Shown: in pieces, positions 16,956 through 27,330 of the stretch
How the letters are laid out: each line of letters begins with the position of its first letter
Numbering within the stretch: the stretch's first letter is position 1
NCBI GenBank assembly: GCA_947589075.1
Contig: CANQBS010000004.1
Span: forward strand, 30,222 to 94,221
Length of the DNA: 64,000 bases
Direction of reading: 5' to 3'
Source of the DNA: an uncultured Acetatifactor sp.
GTDB lineage: Bacteria > Bacillota > Clostridia > Lachnospirales > Lachnospiraceae
Notes under the pieces: generated by a model
Databases searched by the model: none
What the model saw: only the letters and a program-made list of their open reading frames with translations
Told to the model about the DNA's origin: nothing
Made by a program: the position numbers and the translations under genes

Positions 16956-17804
16956 ATGAAAGTATTTGTAACGGGCGTAAGAGGACAGCTGGGCTATGAT
17001 GTAATGAATGAATTGGAGAAAAGAGGACTGGAAGCAGCAGGCGTCGATATCCAGGAAATGGATATTACGGATGCGGACTGTGTGGAAAGAGTGATAAGTG
17101 ATGCCGCGCCGGACGCGGTGATCCACTGTGCAGCTTATACGGCTGTGGACGCCGCACAGGACAATGAGGAATTGTGCAGAAGGGTGAACGCGGAGGGAAC
17201 TGCCAATATAGCCAGGGTCTGCAGGGAGCGTCATATTAAGATGATGTACATCAGCACGGATTATGTGTTTGACGGAAAAGGAACAAGACCCTGGGAACCG
17301 GATGACGAGAGGCATCCCCTGAATGTCTACGGTCAGACGAAGTATGAAGGGGAGCTGGCGGTGACTGAAAATCTGGATCAGTATTTTATCGTCCGTATTG
17401 CCTGGGTATTCGGGGTGAATGGGAAAAACTTCATCAAAACCATGCTGAATCTGGCCAAAACCCACGATACCATCACGGTGGTAAACGACCAGTATGGTTC
17501 TCCCACCTATACCTATGATCTGGCGAGGCTTTTAGTGGATATGATCCAGACGGATAAATATGGTTTTTATCATGCGACCAACGAGGGGATCTGCACCTGG
17601 TATGAATTTGCCTGCGAGATTTTCAGACAGGCAGGAGTAAAGGTGAATGTCCTGCCGGTTTCCGCCGCCCAGTATGCGGCGAAGGCGCCTCGCCCGGAGA
17701 ACAGCAGAATGAGCAAGGAGAAGCTTACGGAAAATGGATTTGAAAGGCTTCCGGCCTGGCAGGATGCCCTGGGAAGATATCTGGAGGCGTTAAAAGAGCG
17801 TTGA
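16956..17804 (+). CDS. rfbD: dTDP-4-dehydrorhamnose reductase
   Basis: A 282-aa short-chain dehydrogenase-like protein. The NAD(P)-binding loop GVRGQLG is near residues 7-13, the RmlD hallmarks YISTDYVFDG and the catalytic YGQTKYEGE (YxxxK) follow, and the C-terminal RPENSRMSKEKL is typical of RfbD/RmlD. It catalyses the last step of dTDP-L-rhamnose synthesis, for cell-surface polysaccharide. The other rml genes are not in this window. The ATG follows a GTGAGGTG site. The next gene is a membrane glycosyltransferase-like protein with its own promoter. Confidence 0.9.
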   Translation: MKVFVTGVRGQLGYDVMNELEKRGLEAAGVDIQEMDITDADCVERVISDAAPDAVIHCAAYTAVDAAQDNEELCRRVNAEGTANIARVCRERHIKMMYISTDYVFDGKGTRPWEPDDERHPLNVYGQTKYEGELAVTENLDQYFIVRIAWVFGVNGKNFIKTMLNLAKTHDTITVVNDQYGSPTYTYDLARLLVDMIQTDKYGFYHATNEGICTWYEFACEIFRQAGVKVNVLPVSAAQYAAKAPRPENSRMSKEKLTENGFERLPAWQDALGRYLEALKER

Positions 17805-17838
17805 CAGTATAAAAAAGCTGGTGAGATCATGCCTCGAA

Positions 17839-17867
17839 TTGACAATGAGGTGTTTCCTTCCTATAAT
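17839..17867 (+). promoter_or_regulatory. Consensus sigma-A promoter
   Basis: TTGACA, a 17-bp spacer and TATAAT match both hexamers perfectly. It lies about 50 bp before the start of the large membrane protein gene. Confidence 0.85.
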
Positions 17868-17918
17868 AGGTATAATTTTATGGAAAATTTCAGCAGAAGG
17901 AATCAGAGGAGAGGTTAA

Positions 17919-19577
17919 ATGCATTTGATTAAGAATTTCAGCAAAAACAGGCAGATGATACGGGTGTTTGGAATTGCACTGGTATTAATGCTGTTTGGTT
18001 TGGGGTCCTTTTTATTCTGGGGAAGCAAAAAACAGGTATGGTTTTGTGATGAAATATACACATACGGCTCTGCGAATGGCTTTGAACAGGACTGGCCCGC
18101 CGCTTATGTGGACGAGTGGATGACAGGAAAAGATGTGGAAGCTTTCTTTTCTGCTGATTGGGATGTGTTAGCTTTAAATGAGGTAACTGTACGCCTTTAT
18201 AATGATCATGTTCCTTTGTATTTTTGGCTGTTTCGTATAATATCTTTTTTGTTCTTTCGGGGAAGCGGTTCTATTTGGATCGGGCTCAGCATCAATCTGT
18301 TTTTTTATCTGTTTTTTTTGGAGATAGTGTATTTCCTGTTCCTGAAATTGACCAAAAGCCCTGTTCCGTCGGGCATGGCAGCCTTTTTTACGGTTATTTT
18401 TAATCGCTTGATAATAGAGCAGGCAACGACCTTGAGAATGTATATGATGCTTTTATGGGCACAAATGTTGTTATTGCTTGCAGGAATGTGGGTTCTAAAC
18501 AGTATTTGGAAGAATAAACTCAGTCCGTTTAGTTTCATTGGCTTGTACTTGATCAGTGTGATTGGTTTCCTGACCCATTATGATTTTTGGGTGTTTTATG
18601 CGATAACGGCAGCGCTTTTCTGTTTATGGTTATTGTTTTTAGTTTATAAGAAGCGTGGAAAGATGTTCTGGCGCTCGAAAGAGTTTGGCTGTGTCCTGAT
18701 CTGGTGTATTGACTTTGCCCTGGCACTCTTTTCTACGATTTTGCTTTTCCCATATTGCAGATGGAATTTAAATCGGGGGAAAGGGCAGATAGCTCTTTAT
18801 TCCTTAATGGACTTCTCTTCTGAAAAGATTAAACAGATAATTTGGGGGTATGAGCGTTTATCCCGTTCTATTTTTGGAGAAAACATGCCCGTAGCTGCAG
18901 GGCTGCTTCTCATTTTCGGATGTATTATCGGCGGTGGGATTTTATTATACAGAAAAAAGGAAAAGAAGCTGCTGACCGGATATGTGCTGACAATGCTGGT
19001 CGCGCAAAGCTATCAGATAGTGGTATGCTTTACTTTGCCGGATGCTTGGGAAGAACGTTACCTTTGGGGAGAATTTACTCTTGTGATGCTTTGCATGGCC
19101 TGGGGCGGAATATTGCTTTTGAATTGTATATTCGATAAAATAAAGGATAGCAGATATCGCAGGATCTCGATCCTTTTAACAAGCATTATTCTGTCTGTCT
19201 GTATCCTTGCAGGGGAATTTTCCATCATTGACGATGGAAGAGGGGTTGCATATCTGTTTCAGGAGGAAAAGGATGTAAAGGTACTTGAGGCTCATAAAGA
19301 TATCCCCTGGGTTATTTACGGTCCTACGGGAGGCGTATATTCTTATTATGATTGGCTGATTCCTCAAAAAATATGTTTTCTTACCGAGAATGATACGGAT
19401 GAAGACAGATGGGCAATACAGGAGCTGCAGGATGAAAGTAGTTTTATATTGTATTCTTTTGAAGAATATTATCCACACGCACTGGAGTTGTTTGAGCAGG
19501 AACTTGGAGAAAAGCTGGAGGGAAATTTTTTGTTTAGAAGTACGAACTTAAGCATATACCTGATACAGAAGAGGTGA
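17919..19577 (+). CDS. Polytopic membrane protein, GT-C / ArnT-like glycosyltransferase type
   Basis: A 552-aa protein with about ten membrane segments spread over residues 16-430 and a soluble C-terminal domain. The first extracytoplasmic loop holds an acidic pair in FCDEIYTYG, the position of the DD/DE catalytic motif in GT-C fold glycosyltransferases, followed by NDHVPLYFWLFR as in the GT39/GT83-like families. These use polyprenyl-phosphate sugars to modify surface glycans. It follows rfbD, which supports a surface-polysaccharide role. Base composition is clearly more AT-rich than in its neighbours, which suggests transfer. The exact donor and acceptor are unknown. Confidence 0.72.
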   Translation: MHLIKNFSKNRQMIRVFGIALVLMLFGLGSFLFWGSKKQVWFCDEIYTYGSANGFEQDWPAAYVDEWMTGKDVEAFFSADWDVLALNEVTVRLYNDHVPLYFWLFRIISFLFFRGSGSIWIGLSINLFFYLFFLEIVYFLFLKLTKSPVPSGMAAFFTVIFNRLIIEQATTLRMYMMLLWAQMLLLLAGMWVLNSIWKNKLSPFSFIGLYLISVIGFLTHYDFWVFYAITAALFCLWLLFLVYKKRGKMFWRSKEFGCVLIWCIDFALALFSTILLFPYCRWNLNRGKGQIALYSLMDFSSEKIKQIIWGYERLSRSIFGENMPVAAGLLLIFGCIIGGGILLYRKKEKKLLTGYVLTMLVAQSYQIVVCFTLPDAWEERYLWGEFTLVMLCMAWGGILLLNCIFDKIKDSRYRRISILLTSIILSVCILAGEFSIIDDGRGVAYLFQEEKDVKVLEAHKDIPWVIYGPTGGVYSYYDWLIPQKICFLTENDTDEDRWAIQELQDESSFILYSFEEYYPHALELFEQELGEKLEGNFLFRSTNLSIYLIQKR

Positions 19578-19593
19578 AAAATTTTTTCGGCCG

Positions 19594-19689
19594 CACAAAA
19601 GAATTTCAGTCACACAAAAAATTTTTAGTCACACACAAAAAAATTTTAGTCACACAAAAAATTTTTAGTACACACAAAAAATATCTTGA
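19594..19689. repeat. Five phased A/T-tract repeats upstream of the str promoter
   Basis: Units of the form CACAAAAAATTTTTAGT begin at 19594, 19613, 19634, 19653 and 19673, a period of 19-21 bp, close to two helical turns. The array ends at the -35 box of the ribosomal protein promoter. Such phased A tracts bend DNA and can act like UP elements. A short frame runs across the array but has no protein features. Confidence 0.75.
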
Positions 19690-19714
19690 CAACAGACCTG
19701 CAAACAAGTATACT
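19686..19714 (+). promoter_or_regulatory. Strong sigma-A promoter of the str operon
   Basis: TTGACA, a 17-bp spacer and TATACT lie about 140 bp before rpsL, just after the phased A-tract array. Confidence 0.88.
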
Positions 19715-19787
19715 ACTCTAGTATGTCGGTTCACGTACGTTTATTTCTGGCGCAGTGAATCACATATAAAACTCCATTGTTTGCAGG
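19697..19787. repeat. Inverted repeat joining the str promoter spacer and the rpsL leader
   Basis: CCTGCAAACAA (19697-19707) within the promoter spacer is the exact reverse complement of TTGTTTGCAGG (19777-19787) in the leader, and the latter is followed by a run of seven T. A transcript from the local promoter would contain only the right arm. A read-through transcript from upstream could fold both arms into a terminator-like hairpin. Confidence 0.55.
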
Positions 19788-19855
19788 TTGTTTTTTTATC
19801 TGCGAATAAAATGGAAAAATTTATCAATACTACAACAAGAAAGAGGTGAAACAGA

Positions 19856-20290
19856 ATGCCAACATTTAACCAGTTAGTGAGAAAGGGTCGTCAGACTGCG
19901 GTGAAGAAATCCACGGCACCCGCTTTGCAGAAGGGCTATAACTCCCTGCATAAGAAGGCTACGGAGATTTCCGCTCCTCAGAAGAGAGGCGTATGCACCG
20001 TTGTGAAGACAGATACCCCGAGAAAGCCTAACTCAGCCCTGAGAAAGATTGCCAGAGTACGTCTTTCCAATGGAATCGAAGTGACCAGCTACATTCCCGG
20101 CGAGGGTCATAACCTGCAGGAACACAGCGTGGTGCTGATCAGGGGCGGAAGAGTGAAGGATATGCCTGGTGTAAGATATCACATCATTCGTGGTACCCTT
20201 GATACCGCAGGCGTTGCTAACAGAAAGCAGGCCCGTTCCAAGTATGGCGCCAAGAGGCCTAAGGCTGGTAAGACCGCTGCCAAGAAATAA
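19856..20290 (+). CDS. rpsL: 30S ribosomal protein S12
   Basis: A 144-aa basic protein beginning [13 protein letters not shown], with the S12 decoding-centre signature [17 protein letters not shown] and the loop [28 protein letters not shown]. The lysine in PRKPNS (the site of streptomycin-resistance changes in other bacteria) is the usual residue. An AAGAGGTGA ribosome site precedes the ATG. It is the first gene of the str operon, transcribed from the strong promoter at 19686. Confidence 0.98.
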   Translation: MPTFNQLVRKGRQTAVKKSTAPALQKGYNSLHKKATEISAPQKRGVCTVVKTDTPRKPNSALRKIARVRLSNGIEVTSYIPGEGHNLQEHSVVLIRGGRVKDMPGVRYHIIRGTLDTAGVANRKQARSKYGAKRPKAGKTAAKK

Positions 20291-20344
20291 TCGGTCTGAA
20301 AGTACCACTGAACGAACTAAGAAAAGTGTTGGAATTCTGTATGA

Positions 20345-20905
<561 letters not shown>

Positions 20906-20930
20906 TGCAGGACTTTAGGAGGAAGATATC

Positions 20931-23045
20931 TTGGCTGGAAGAGAATATCCATTAGAGAGAACCAGAAACATCGGTATTATGGCACACATCGATGCAGGTA
21001 AGACCACTCTTACCGAGCGTATCCTTTATTATACCGGTGTGAATTACAAGATGGGTGATACTCATGAAGGTACTGCTACTATGGACTGGATGGAACAAGA
21101 GCAGGAGAGGGGTATTACCATCACATCTGCTGCTACCACCTGCCACTGGACTTTGGAAAAAGAGACAAAGCCCATGCCCGGCGCGCTGGAGCACCGTATT
21201 AACATTATTGATACTCCTGGTCACGTTGACTTCACCGTTGAGGTAGAGCGTTCACTCCGTGTGCTGGACGGCGCCGTAGGCGTGTTCTGTGCCAAGGGCG
21301 GTGTTGAGCCTCAGTCCGAAAACGTCTGGAGACAGGCTGACACTTACAACGTACCCCGTATGGCGTTTATCAATAAGATGGACATTATGGGCGCTGATTT
21401 TTATGGAGCAGTAGACCAGATCAGGACCAGGCTTGGCAAGAATGCCATCATCCTTCAGCTTCCCATCGGAAAAGAGGATGAATTTAAGGGAATCATCGAC
21501 CTGTTTGAGATGAAGGCTTATATCTATAATGATGATAAAGGCGATGACATCACAGTGACAGACGACCTCGGCGATATGGCTGAGGATGCGGAACTGTACC
21601 GCTCAGAGCTGATAGAGAAGATCTGTGAGTTGGATGATGACCTGACAATGATGTACCTGGAGGGTGAAGAGCCTTCCGTTGAGGAAATGAAGAGGGTGCT
21701 CAGGAAGGCCACCTGCGAATGCGCAGCCATTCCTGTCTGCTGTGGTTCTGCATACCGCAATAAGGGCGTACAGAAGCTGCTGGATGCAATCCTGGAGTAT
21801 ATGCCTGCCCCTACAGACATTCCTCCCATTAAGGGCGTTGACTTAAACGGCAACGAGGTAGTAAGACATTCTTCCGATGAAGAGCCTTTCTCCGCACTGG
21901 CGTTCAAGATCATGGCCGATCCCTTTGTAGGGAAGCTGGCATTCTTCCGTGTGTACTCCGGTACCATGAACGCCGGTTCCTATGTTTTAAATGCAACCAA
22001 GGACAAGAAGGAACGTGTGGGACGTATCCTGCAGATGCACGCCAACAAGCGGGCAGAGCTGGATAAGGTTTATTCCGGTGATATCGCTGCGGCGGTAGGT
22101 TTTAAATTCACCACCACCGGCGACACCATCTGCGATGATCAGCATCCGGTGATCCTGGAGTCCATGGAGTTCCCGGAACCCGTTATCGAACTGGCCATCG
22201 AGCCCAAGACCAAGGCCGGCCAGGGCAAGATGGGTGAAGCCCTTGCAAAGCTGGCGGAGGAAGATCCTACCTTCCGCGCCCATACCAATCCCGAGACAGG
22301 CCAGACCATCATCGCCGGAATGGGCGAGCTGCATCTGGAGATCATCGTGGACAGACTCCTTCGCGAGTTCAAGGTAGAGGCCAATGTGGGTGCACCTCAG
22401 GTCGCTTATAAGGAAGCCCTTACCAAGGCGGTGGATGTGGAGTCCAAGTATGCAAGGCAGTCCGGCGGACGCGGACAGTACGGACATTGTAAGGTGAAGT
22501 TCGAGCCCATGGATCCCAACGGCGATCAGCTCTTCAAATTTGAATCCACGGTTGTGGGCGGTGCGATCCCCAAGGAATACATCCCCGCTATCGGCGAAGG
22601 TATTGAAGAAGCCACCAAGTCCGGTATCCTGGGAGGATTCCCTGTGGTGGGCGTGTATGCCAACGTGTACGACGGATCCTACCATGAAGTGGACTCTTCC
22701 GAGATGGCGTTCCATATCGCAGGCAGCATGGCCTTTAAGGATGCAATGCAGAAGGCAGCTCCTGTTCTGATGGAGCCCATCATGAAGGTGGAGGTCACCA
22801 TGCCTGAGGAGTATATGGGAGATGTAATCGGCGATATCAATTCCCGCCGCGGACGGATCGAAGGAATGGAAGACATCGGTGGCGGCAAGATGGTAAAAGC
22901 CCTTGTTCCCCTTGCCGAGATGTTCGGTTATTCTACAGACCTGCGTTCCAAGACCCAGGGCAGAGGCAATTACTCCATGTTCTTTGAGAAGTATGAGCAG
23001 GTTCCCAAGAACGTCCAGGAGAAGGTGCTGGCAACCAAAAAATAA
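20931..23045 (+). CDS. fusA: Translation elongation factor G
   Basis: A 704-aa translational GTPase beginning with a TTG codon ([25 protein letters not shown]), with an AGGAGGAAG site upstream. The G1 loop AHIDAGKT, switch motif [19 protein letters not shown] and NKMD are intact. Domains II-V follow in order. The length is normal (about 690-705 aa). It drives tRNA-mRNA translocation and, with RRF, ribosome recycling. The C-terminal [22 protein letters not shown] is the classic EF-G end. Confidence 0.98.
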   Translation: MAGREYPLERTRNIGIMAHIDAGKTTLTERILYYTGVNYKMGDTHEGTATMDWMEQEQERGITITSAATTCHWTLEKETKPMPGALEHRINIIDTPGHVDFTVEVERSLRVLDGAVGVFCAKGGVEPQSENVWRQADTYNVPRMAFINKMDIMGADFYGAVDQIRTRLGKNAIILQLPIGKEDEFKGIIDLFEMKAYIYNDDKGDDITVTDDLGDMAEDAELYRSELIEKICELDDDLTMMYLEGEEPSVEEMKRVLRKATCECAAIPVCCGSAYRNKGVQKLLDAILEYMPAPTDIPPIKGVDLNGNEVVRHSSDEEPFSALAFKIMADPFVGKLAFFRVYSGTMNAGSYVLNATKDKKERVGRILQMHANKRAELDKVYSGDIAAAVGFKFTTTGDTICDDQHPVILESMEFPEPVIELAIEPKTKAGQGKMGEALAKLAEEDPTFRAHTNPETGQTIIAGMGELHLEIIVDRLLREFKVEANVGAPQVAYKEALTKAVDVESKYARQSGGRGQYGHCKVKFEPMDPNGDQLFKFESTVVGGAIPKEYIPAIGEGIEEATKSGILGGFPVVGVYANVYDGSYHEVDSSEMAFHIAGSMAFKDAMQKAAPVLMEPIMKVEVTMPEEYMGDVIGDINSRRGRIEGMEDIGGGKMVKALVPLAEMFGYSTDLRSKTQGRGNYSMFFEKYEQVPKNVQEKVLATKK

Positions 23046-23125
23046 AGACGGCGGATTGCCCCAGTCTTATTTGCAGGTTATTTAACAATTAAAATTACTT
23101 TTTCTTGAAATTATTAAAAAATTAC

Positions 23126-23154
23126 TTGAAAAAAGCTTTGTTATTTACTATAAT
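23126..23154 (+). promoter_or_regulatory. Sigma-A promoter for tuf
   Basis: TTGAAA, a 17-bp spacer and TATAAT lie in the fusA-tuf gap. It would let tuf be expressed beyond the level of the str operon. Confidence 0.8.
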
Positions 23155-23175
23155 CAAAGATAGCCAAGTTTTCAC

Positions 23176-23203
23176 GCCGGAAGCGTGGAAGAGACGCTTC
23201 GGC
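23176..23203 (+). promoter_or_regulatory. Hairpin in the tuf 5' leader
   Basis: GCCGGAAGCGT pairs with ACGCTTCGGC with one bulged G and a 7-base loop. There is no T tract, so it is not a terminator. It lies about 20 bases after the predicted transcription start and 37 bp before the tuf start codon and may stabilise the transcript. Confidence 0.5.
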
Positions 23204-23240
23204 AACAAAATAGTTGATTTTATTAAGGAGGACTTTAATA

Positions 23241-24428
23241 ATGGCAAAAGCTAAATTTGAAAGAACTAAGCCCCATTGTAACATTGGTACCATTGGTCAC
23301 GTTGACCATGGCAAGACCACTCTGACCGCTGCTATTACCAAGACCTTGAACCAGAGACTTGGAACCGGCCAGTTCGTAGAATTCGATCAGATCGATAAGG
23401 CTCCTGAAGAGAGAGCACGTGGTATCACCATTTCTACTGCTCACGTTGAGTACGAGACCGAGAAGAGACACTATGCACACGTTGACTGCCCGGGACATGC
23501 TGACTATGTAAAGAACATGATCACCGGTGCTGCCCAGATGGACGGTGCTATCCTGGTAGTTGCTGCTACCGACGGCGTTATGGCTCAGACCAAGGAGCAC
23601 ATCCTTCTGTCCCGTCAGGTAGGCGTTCCTTATATCGTAGTGTTCATGAACAAGGTTGATATGGTTGACGACGAAGAGCTTCTTGAGCTGGTTGAGATGG
23701 AGATCACCGAGCAGCTGGAAGAGTACGGATTCACAGATTGCCCTATCATCAAGGGTTCCGCTCTGAAGGCTCTGGAAGATCCTACCGGCGAGTGGGGCGA
23801 CAAGATCATGGAGCTGATGCACACTGTTGACGATTATATTCCTGATCCTCAGCGTGACACCGACAAGCCTTTCCTGATGCCTGTAGAGGACGTATTCACC
23901 ATCACCGGCCGCGGCACCGTTGCTACCGGACGTGTAGAGCGTGGTACCCTGCATCTGAACGAGCCTGTTGAGATCGTTGGTATTAAGGAAGAGACCAAGC
24001 AGACCGTTGTTACCGGTATTGAAATGTTCCGTAAGATGCTGGATGAGGCTCAGGCTGGTGATAACATCGGCGCTCTGCTTCGTGGCGTTCAGAGGAACGA
24101 GATTGAAAGAGGACAGGTTCTGGCTAAGCCCAAGACCGTTACCTGCCATACCAAGTTCACCGCTCAGGTGTACGTTCTGACCAAGGACGAGGGTGGCCGT
24201 CATACACCTTTCTTCAATAACTATCGTCCGCAGTTCTATTTCAGAACAACCGACGTTACCGGTGTTTGCAACCTTCCTGCCGGCACAGAGATGTGCATGC
24301 CTGGTGATAACATCGAGATGACCATCGAGCTGATCCATCCCATCGCTATGGAGCAGGGTCTTACCTTCGCTATCCGTGAAGGCGGCAGAACTGTTGGTTC
24401 TGGCCGTGTGGCTACGATTATTGAGTAA
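23241..24428 (+). CDS. tuf: Translation elongation factor Tu
   Basis: A 395-aa GTPase that carries aminoacyl-tRNA to the ribosome. G motifs [22 protein letters not shown] and NKVD are intact. The ATG at 23241 has an AAGGAGGAC site. Codon use is strongly biased, as expected for a very highly expressed gene. It follows fusA with a 195-bp gap holding its own promoter and a leader hairpin. A strong terminator lies 40 bp downstream. Confidence 0.98.
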   Translation: MAKAKFERTKPHCNIGTIGHVDHGKTTLTAAITKTLNQRLGTGQFVEFDQIDKAPEERARGITISTAHVEYETEKRHYAHVDCPGHADYVKNMITGAAQMDGAILVVAATDGVMAQTKEHILLSRQVGVPYIVVFMNKVDMVDDEELLELVEMEITEQLEEYGFTDCPIIKGSALKALEDPTGEWGDKIMELMHTVDDYIPDPQRDTDKPFLMPVEDVFTITGRGTVATGRVERGTLHLNEPVEIVGIKEETKQTVVTGIEMFRKMLDEAQAGDNIGALLRGVQRNEIERGQVLAKPKTVTCHTKFTAQVYVLTKDEGGRHTPFFNNYRPQFYFRTTDVTGVCNLPAGTEMCMPGDNIEMTIELIHPIAMEQGLTFAIREGGRTVGSGRVATIIE

Positions 24429-24467
24429 CTTGCACGAAAGCTTTGAGCTAAGCGCATAAGAAAGCGA

Positions 24468-24514
24468 TAAAAATAGGGACTCCAAGTTTACTTGGATGTC
24501 CCTATTTTTATTGC
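24468..24514 (+). terminator. Terminator after tuf
   Basis: A long stem with AAAAATAGGGAC against GTCCCTATTTTT, an inner CCAAG-TTTA-CTTGG stem and a T-rich right arm. Confidence 0.9.
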
Positions 24515-24517
24515 TTT

Positions 24518-24612
24518 CACGGGCATTTAGCGAATGCCCGTGACCGAGGAAATGCGAAGCATTTTCGAGGTGCGCTTAGCAGATTTCGGACGATTTGTCC
24601 GGAGTCCTTTTT
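24518..24612. repeat. Cluster of three hairpins downstream of tuf
   Basis: CACGGGCATT-TAGCG-AATGCCCGTG (24518-24542), a GAAATGC-GAA-GCATTTTC stem, and CGGAC-GATTT-GTCCG (24587-24601) followed by GAGTCCTTTTT. The last may be a weak terminator and marks the edge of the AT-rich island. The CACGGGC hairpin recalls the palindrome after aspS. Confidence 0.5.
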
Positions 24613-24629
24613 CTAATCTGTTATTGAGA

Positions 24630-24855
24630 AAATAACAACGTGGTAACGGAATGATAATAGAAAATTATTGCTTTTTCTGTTAAAACACTGCATAATAAAA
24701 TAGAATAGATCAAGTGAAAAATGCAGGAAGAGGTAATTGGATTGAAAAATATAATCCAACTGGATTCATATCCGGTGCAGGCAACGCTGAGAATACTTTT
24801 GCAGGATAAAACGACAAAAAAATGAATTATTCCGTAATTCAGCCGCGAATATCAA
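24630..24855 (+). repeat. Partial direct duplicate of the methyltransferase gene 5' region (copy 1)
   Basis: This stretch matches 26275-26585 closely, including the same promoter hexamers (TTGCTT at 24668, CATAAT at 24691), the same start codon and the first 33 codons. It lacks an 86-bp internal segment. The two copies are 1645 bp apart and bracket the broken AlbA_2-type gene. The deletion ends at a 12-bp direct repeat seen intact in copy 2. Confidence 0.88.
24721..24825 (+). pseudogene. Truncated duplicate of the methyltransferase N-terminal gene
   Basis: From the ATG, 34 codons are read before a TGA created by the 86-bp deletion. The first 33 are almost identical to those of the gene at 26366 (one K for E change at codon 9). 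Sequence beyond the stop still matches the parental gene up to about 24855. It retains the parent's promoter, so a short peptide could be made, but no function is suggested. Confidence 0.8.
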
Positions 24856-24918
24856 TTGTAGTTTCAGTGAAATAGAGTATAGGAAATCTAATTAAAACAT
24901 GAATGAAGGTGGTGCAGA

Positions 24919-26113
24919 ATGCCATATTTTGAATATAACCAAACTGTAAAAAATGTTGAATATTACGAAATCCTTGAAAATCTCATGGAACGCTGGGAAT
25001 ATGAGATTGTTGAGTTTAAGGAAGCTAAAAGCAGCTATGATACAGACAAAATAGGCAGATATTTTTCCGCAATCAGCAACGAAGCGAATCTGCACCAACA
25101 ACAATACGGCTGGCTTGTTTTCGGCGTTGGCGAGGAACTTGTTTCAGTCTGCACCGAGTATTATGTGGAGATTATATGGTGCTGACAATATGGATAGGGA
25201 TTATGCGATTTTCAAAATTCCATTTATCAATGTGGTAGATAAGGTTTTTGCAAAAGTAAGAAATCTGACATACAGGTATATGCCGAATCAGATGACATTG
25301 TTTCCGATGGAAACGGAGCAGTATGACAGTTGGCTGATGCGAGAGCTGCTTAACAACTGCATTGCACATACGAATTATCAGTTAGGCGGAAGGATCTATG
25401 TTGATGAATTTGAGGATAAGCTTAAATTTAGTAATCCAGGCGATTTTATTCCGCAGAAAATTGAGAATGTTTTGGAGGTAAGCTACCGACCGCCATATTA
25501 TAGGAATAAACTATTAGCAGATACAATGATGGCATTTCATATGATAGAAACTGCATCATTTGGTATTCGGCGGGCATACAATATTCAGAAAGCAAAATAT
25601 TTTCCGATGCCAGATTATGATGTTAATTCTGGGACACATGTTGAAGTTACGATATATGGGAAGATCCTAAACGATAGTTACATGCATATATTGTATGATC
25701 ATCAGGATATGGATTTGCAGACGGTGTTTTTGCTTGACCGGATACAGAAAGGATTACCAGTAGAAAAGGAGGATGTGGACAAACTACGTAGTCAAAAATT
25801 GGTAGAGGGTAGATCGACGAGTTTGTACTTATCTGCGTCAGCAGCACAAAGCATTGATAAAAGCGCTGCTTATATTAAAAACAAAGGGTTTGATGACAAG
25901 TATTATAAAGATTTGATTGTTGAGTATTTGAGGAAGTATGGAAAGGCAAAAAAGAAAGATATTCGGGAATTGCTTTGGGAAAAGCTGCCGGATGCGTTGT
26001 CAGATGCTCAAAAAGAGCATAAAGTCAGTAATTTATTGGCAGCGTTAAAGAAAGCTTATATTATTGACACAGATTCATCAAATCAGCAACGCTCGTATTG
26101 GGTATTGAAATAA
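24919..26113 (+). pseudogene. Broken AlbA_2 / HATPase_c_4 / winged-helix protein
   Basis: The first frame (24919-25185, 88 aa) carries the start of a Schlafen-type AlbA_2 domain (EIVEFKEAKSSYDTDKIGRYFSAISNEANL, WLVFGVG). The C-terminal part is in another frame (to 26113) and holds a GHKL/HATPase_c_4-like region (MRELLNNCIAHTNYQLGGRIYVDEFEDKLKFSNPGDF) and a C-terminal winged helix (YYKDLIVEYLRKYGKAKKKDIRELL). Alignment in the mind with intact members suggests that the middle of the AlbA_2 domain was deleted with a frame change near 25140-25190. The family is found in defence islands and as putative regulators. A separate short C-terminal protein might still be translated. Confidence 0.75.
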
Positions 26114-26223
26114 TAGCTTGAATAACCTTGGATAAATTTATTCAAGGTTTATTCAAGAGTTATTCGAGGTTTATTCAAGCTCATTCACCCTGACGAATTC
26201 ATTAGTAAAAATCTAGATTTTAT

Positions 26224-26258
26224 AAGGACTTCGGATTATTTATCCGAAGTCCTTTTTT
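26224..26258 (+). terminator. Rho-independent terminator before the restriction-modification operon
   Basis: A perfect 13-bp stem (26224-26236 with 26242-26254, loop TATTT) is followed by T residues. Confidence 0.9.
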
Positions 26259-26312
26259 AAACCTTTTTTTGCAACAATAGCAGCGTGATAACAGAATGAT
26301 AATAGAAAATTA

Positions 26313-26341
26313 TTGCTTTTTCTGTTAAAACACTGCATAAT
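26313..26341 (+). promoter_or_regulatory. Likely promoter of the restriction-modification operon
   Basis: TTGCTT, a 17-bp spacer and CATAAT lie 25 bp before the ATG. The same elements are preserved in the truncated upstream duplicate. Confidence 0.55.
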
Positions 26342-26365
26342 AAAATAGAATAGATCAAGTGAAAA

Positions 26366-27325
26366 ATGCAGGAAGAGGTAATTGGATTGGAAAATATAAT
26401 CCAACTGGATTCATATCCGGTGCAGGCAACGCTGAGAATACTTTTGCAGGATAAAACGACTAAAAAAAATATTATATGGGCGACAGATTCCTATGCCTCT
26501 TTTGGGGAGGCATACACAGATAGAAGTCAGATTACAGAAGATCAACTAAAAAAAATGAATTATTCCATAATTCAGCCGCGAATATCAAAAGATATGGAGC
26601 AACAAACACAGCGCACCAGAAAGAGTGCGGAGGTTTTTACTCCTGCCTGGCTTTGCAATAAGATGAATAATTTCTGTGATGAGGAATGGTTTGGTTACAA
26701 AGATGTTTTTAACCGACAGGCTGAACATGAATGGATTCCTATAGAAAATAATATAAGATTTCCTGATGGGAAGGATTGGAAAGAATACATAGATTCTAAA
26801 CGATTGGAAATTACATGCGGAGAAGCGCCTTATCTGGTTTCAAGGTATGATGTTTCCACTGGTAAGATGATTGATATTCCTAAGCGAGTTGGACTTCTTG
26901 ACAGAAAACTCCGTGTTGTGAATGAAAATGCGACAGATGAATCAGAATGGATGAAGTGGGTGATTCGGGCATTTCAGAGCGTGTATGGATATGAATATCA
27001 AGGGGATAATTTATTGATTGCACGCATCAACTTGTTGATGACATTTGTTGATTATATGAATTACAAGTGGCACAGACAGCCAGGGAAAGCAGAACTTCGG
27101 AAGATCGCTAACATTATTAGCTGGAATATTTGGCAGATGGATGGACTGAAAGGAACAGTCCCTATAGGTATTTTAAAAGAGGAATATCATCAGATGTCGT
27201 TGTTTGAATTGTTTCAGGAGAAAGAAGAACAGGATGATGTGTCGGAAGTAAGGTGTAGGGTATATGATTGGCGGGCAAATAGTTCTATTTTATACGAGAC
27301 ATTGGAGATAAACAGGAGGTATTGA
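26366..27325 (+). CDS. DNA adenine methyltransferase, N-terminal (AdoMet-binding) half
   Basis: A 319-aa protein. RKSAEVFTPAWLCNKMNNFCDEEWF (about 88-112) and LEITCGEAPYLVSRYD (about 150-165) match the TPxW entry and motif I region of type II/III-like restriction subunit M proteins. AFQSVYGYEYQGDNLLIARINLL and ISWNIWQMDGLKGTVP continue the Rossmann core. The catalytic NPPY motif is absent and appears at the start of the gene at 28273, so the enzyme seems divided over two genes. The ATG has a poor ribosome site. A TTG at 26387 has AGGAAGAGG at better spacing and could be the true start. The AT-rich composition marks acquired DNA. Confidence 0.78.
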   Translation: MQEEVIGLENIIQLDSYPVQATLRILLQDKTTKKNIIWATDSYASFGEAYTDRSQITEDQLKKMNYSIIQPRISKDMEQQTQRTRKSAEVFTPAWLCNKMNNFCDEEWFGYKDVFNRQAEHEWIPIENNIRFPDGKDWKEYIDSKRLEITCGEAPYLVSRYDVSTGKMIDIPKRVGLLDRKLRVVNENATDESEWMKWVIRAFQSVYGYEYQGDNLLIARINLLMTFVDYMNYKWHRQPGKAELRKIANIISWNIWQMDGLKGTVPIGILKEEYHQMSLFELFQEKEEQDDVSEVRCRVYDWRANSSILYETLEINRRY

Positions 27326-27330
27326 GCTTT

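Noticed and set aside
19594..19689. CRISPR array
   Set aside because: The units are 19-21 bp with no spacers; the repeats are A/T tracts. No cas genes are present, and the other tandem arrays in the window also lack spacers.
19574..19849. A 91-codon frame before rpsL
   Set aside because: It is made of A-tract repeats and the str promoter and lacks protein features.
23235..24485. A 416-codon minus-strand frame opposite tuf
   Set aside because: EF-Tu is certain on the plus strand, and the antisense frame is a by-product of its biased codons.
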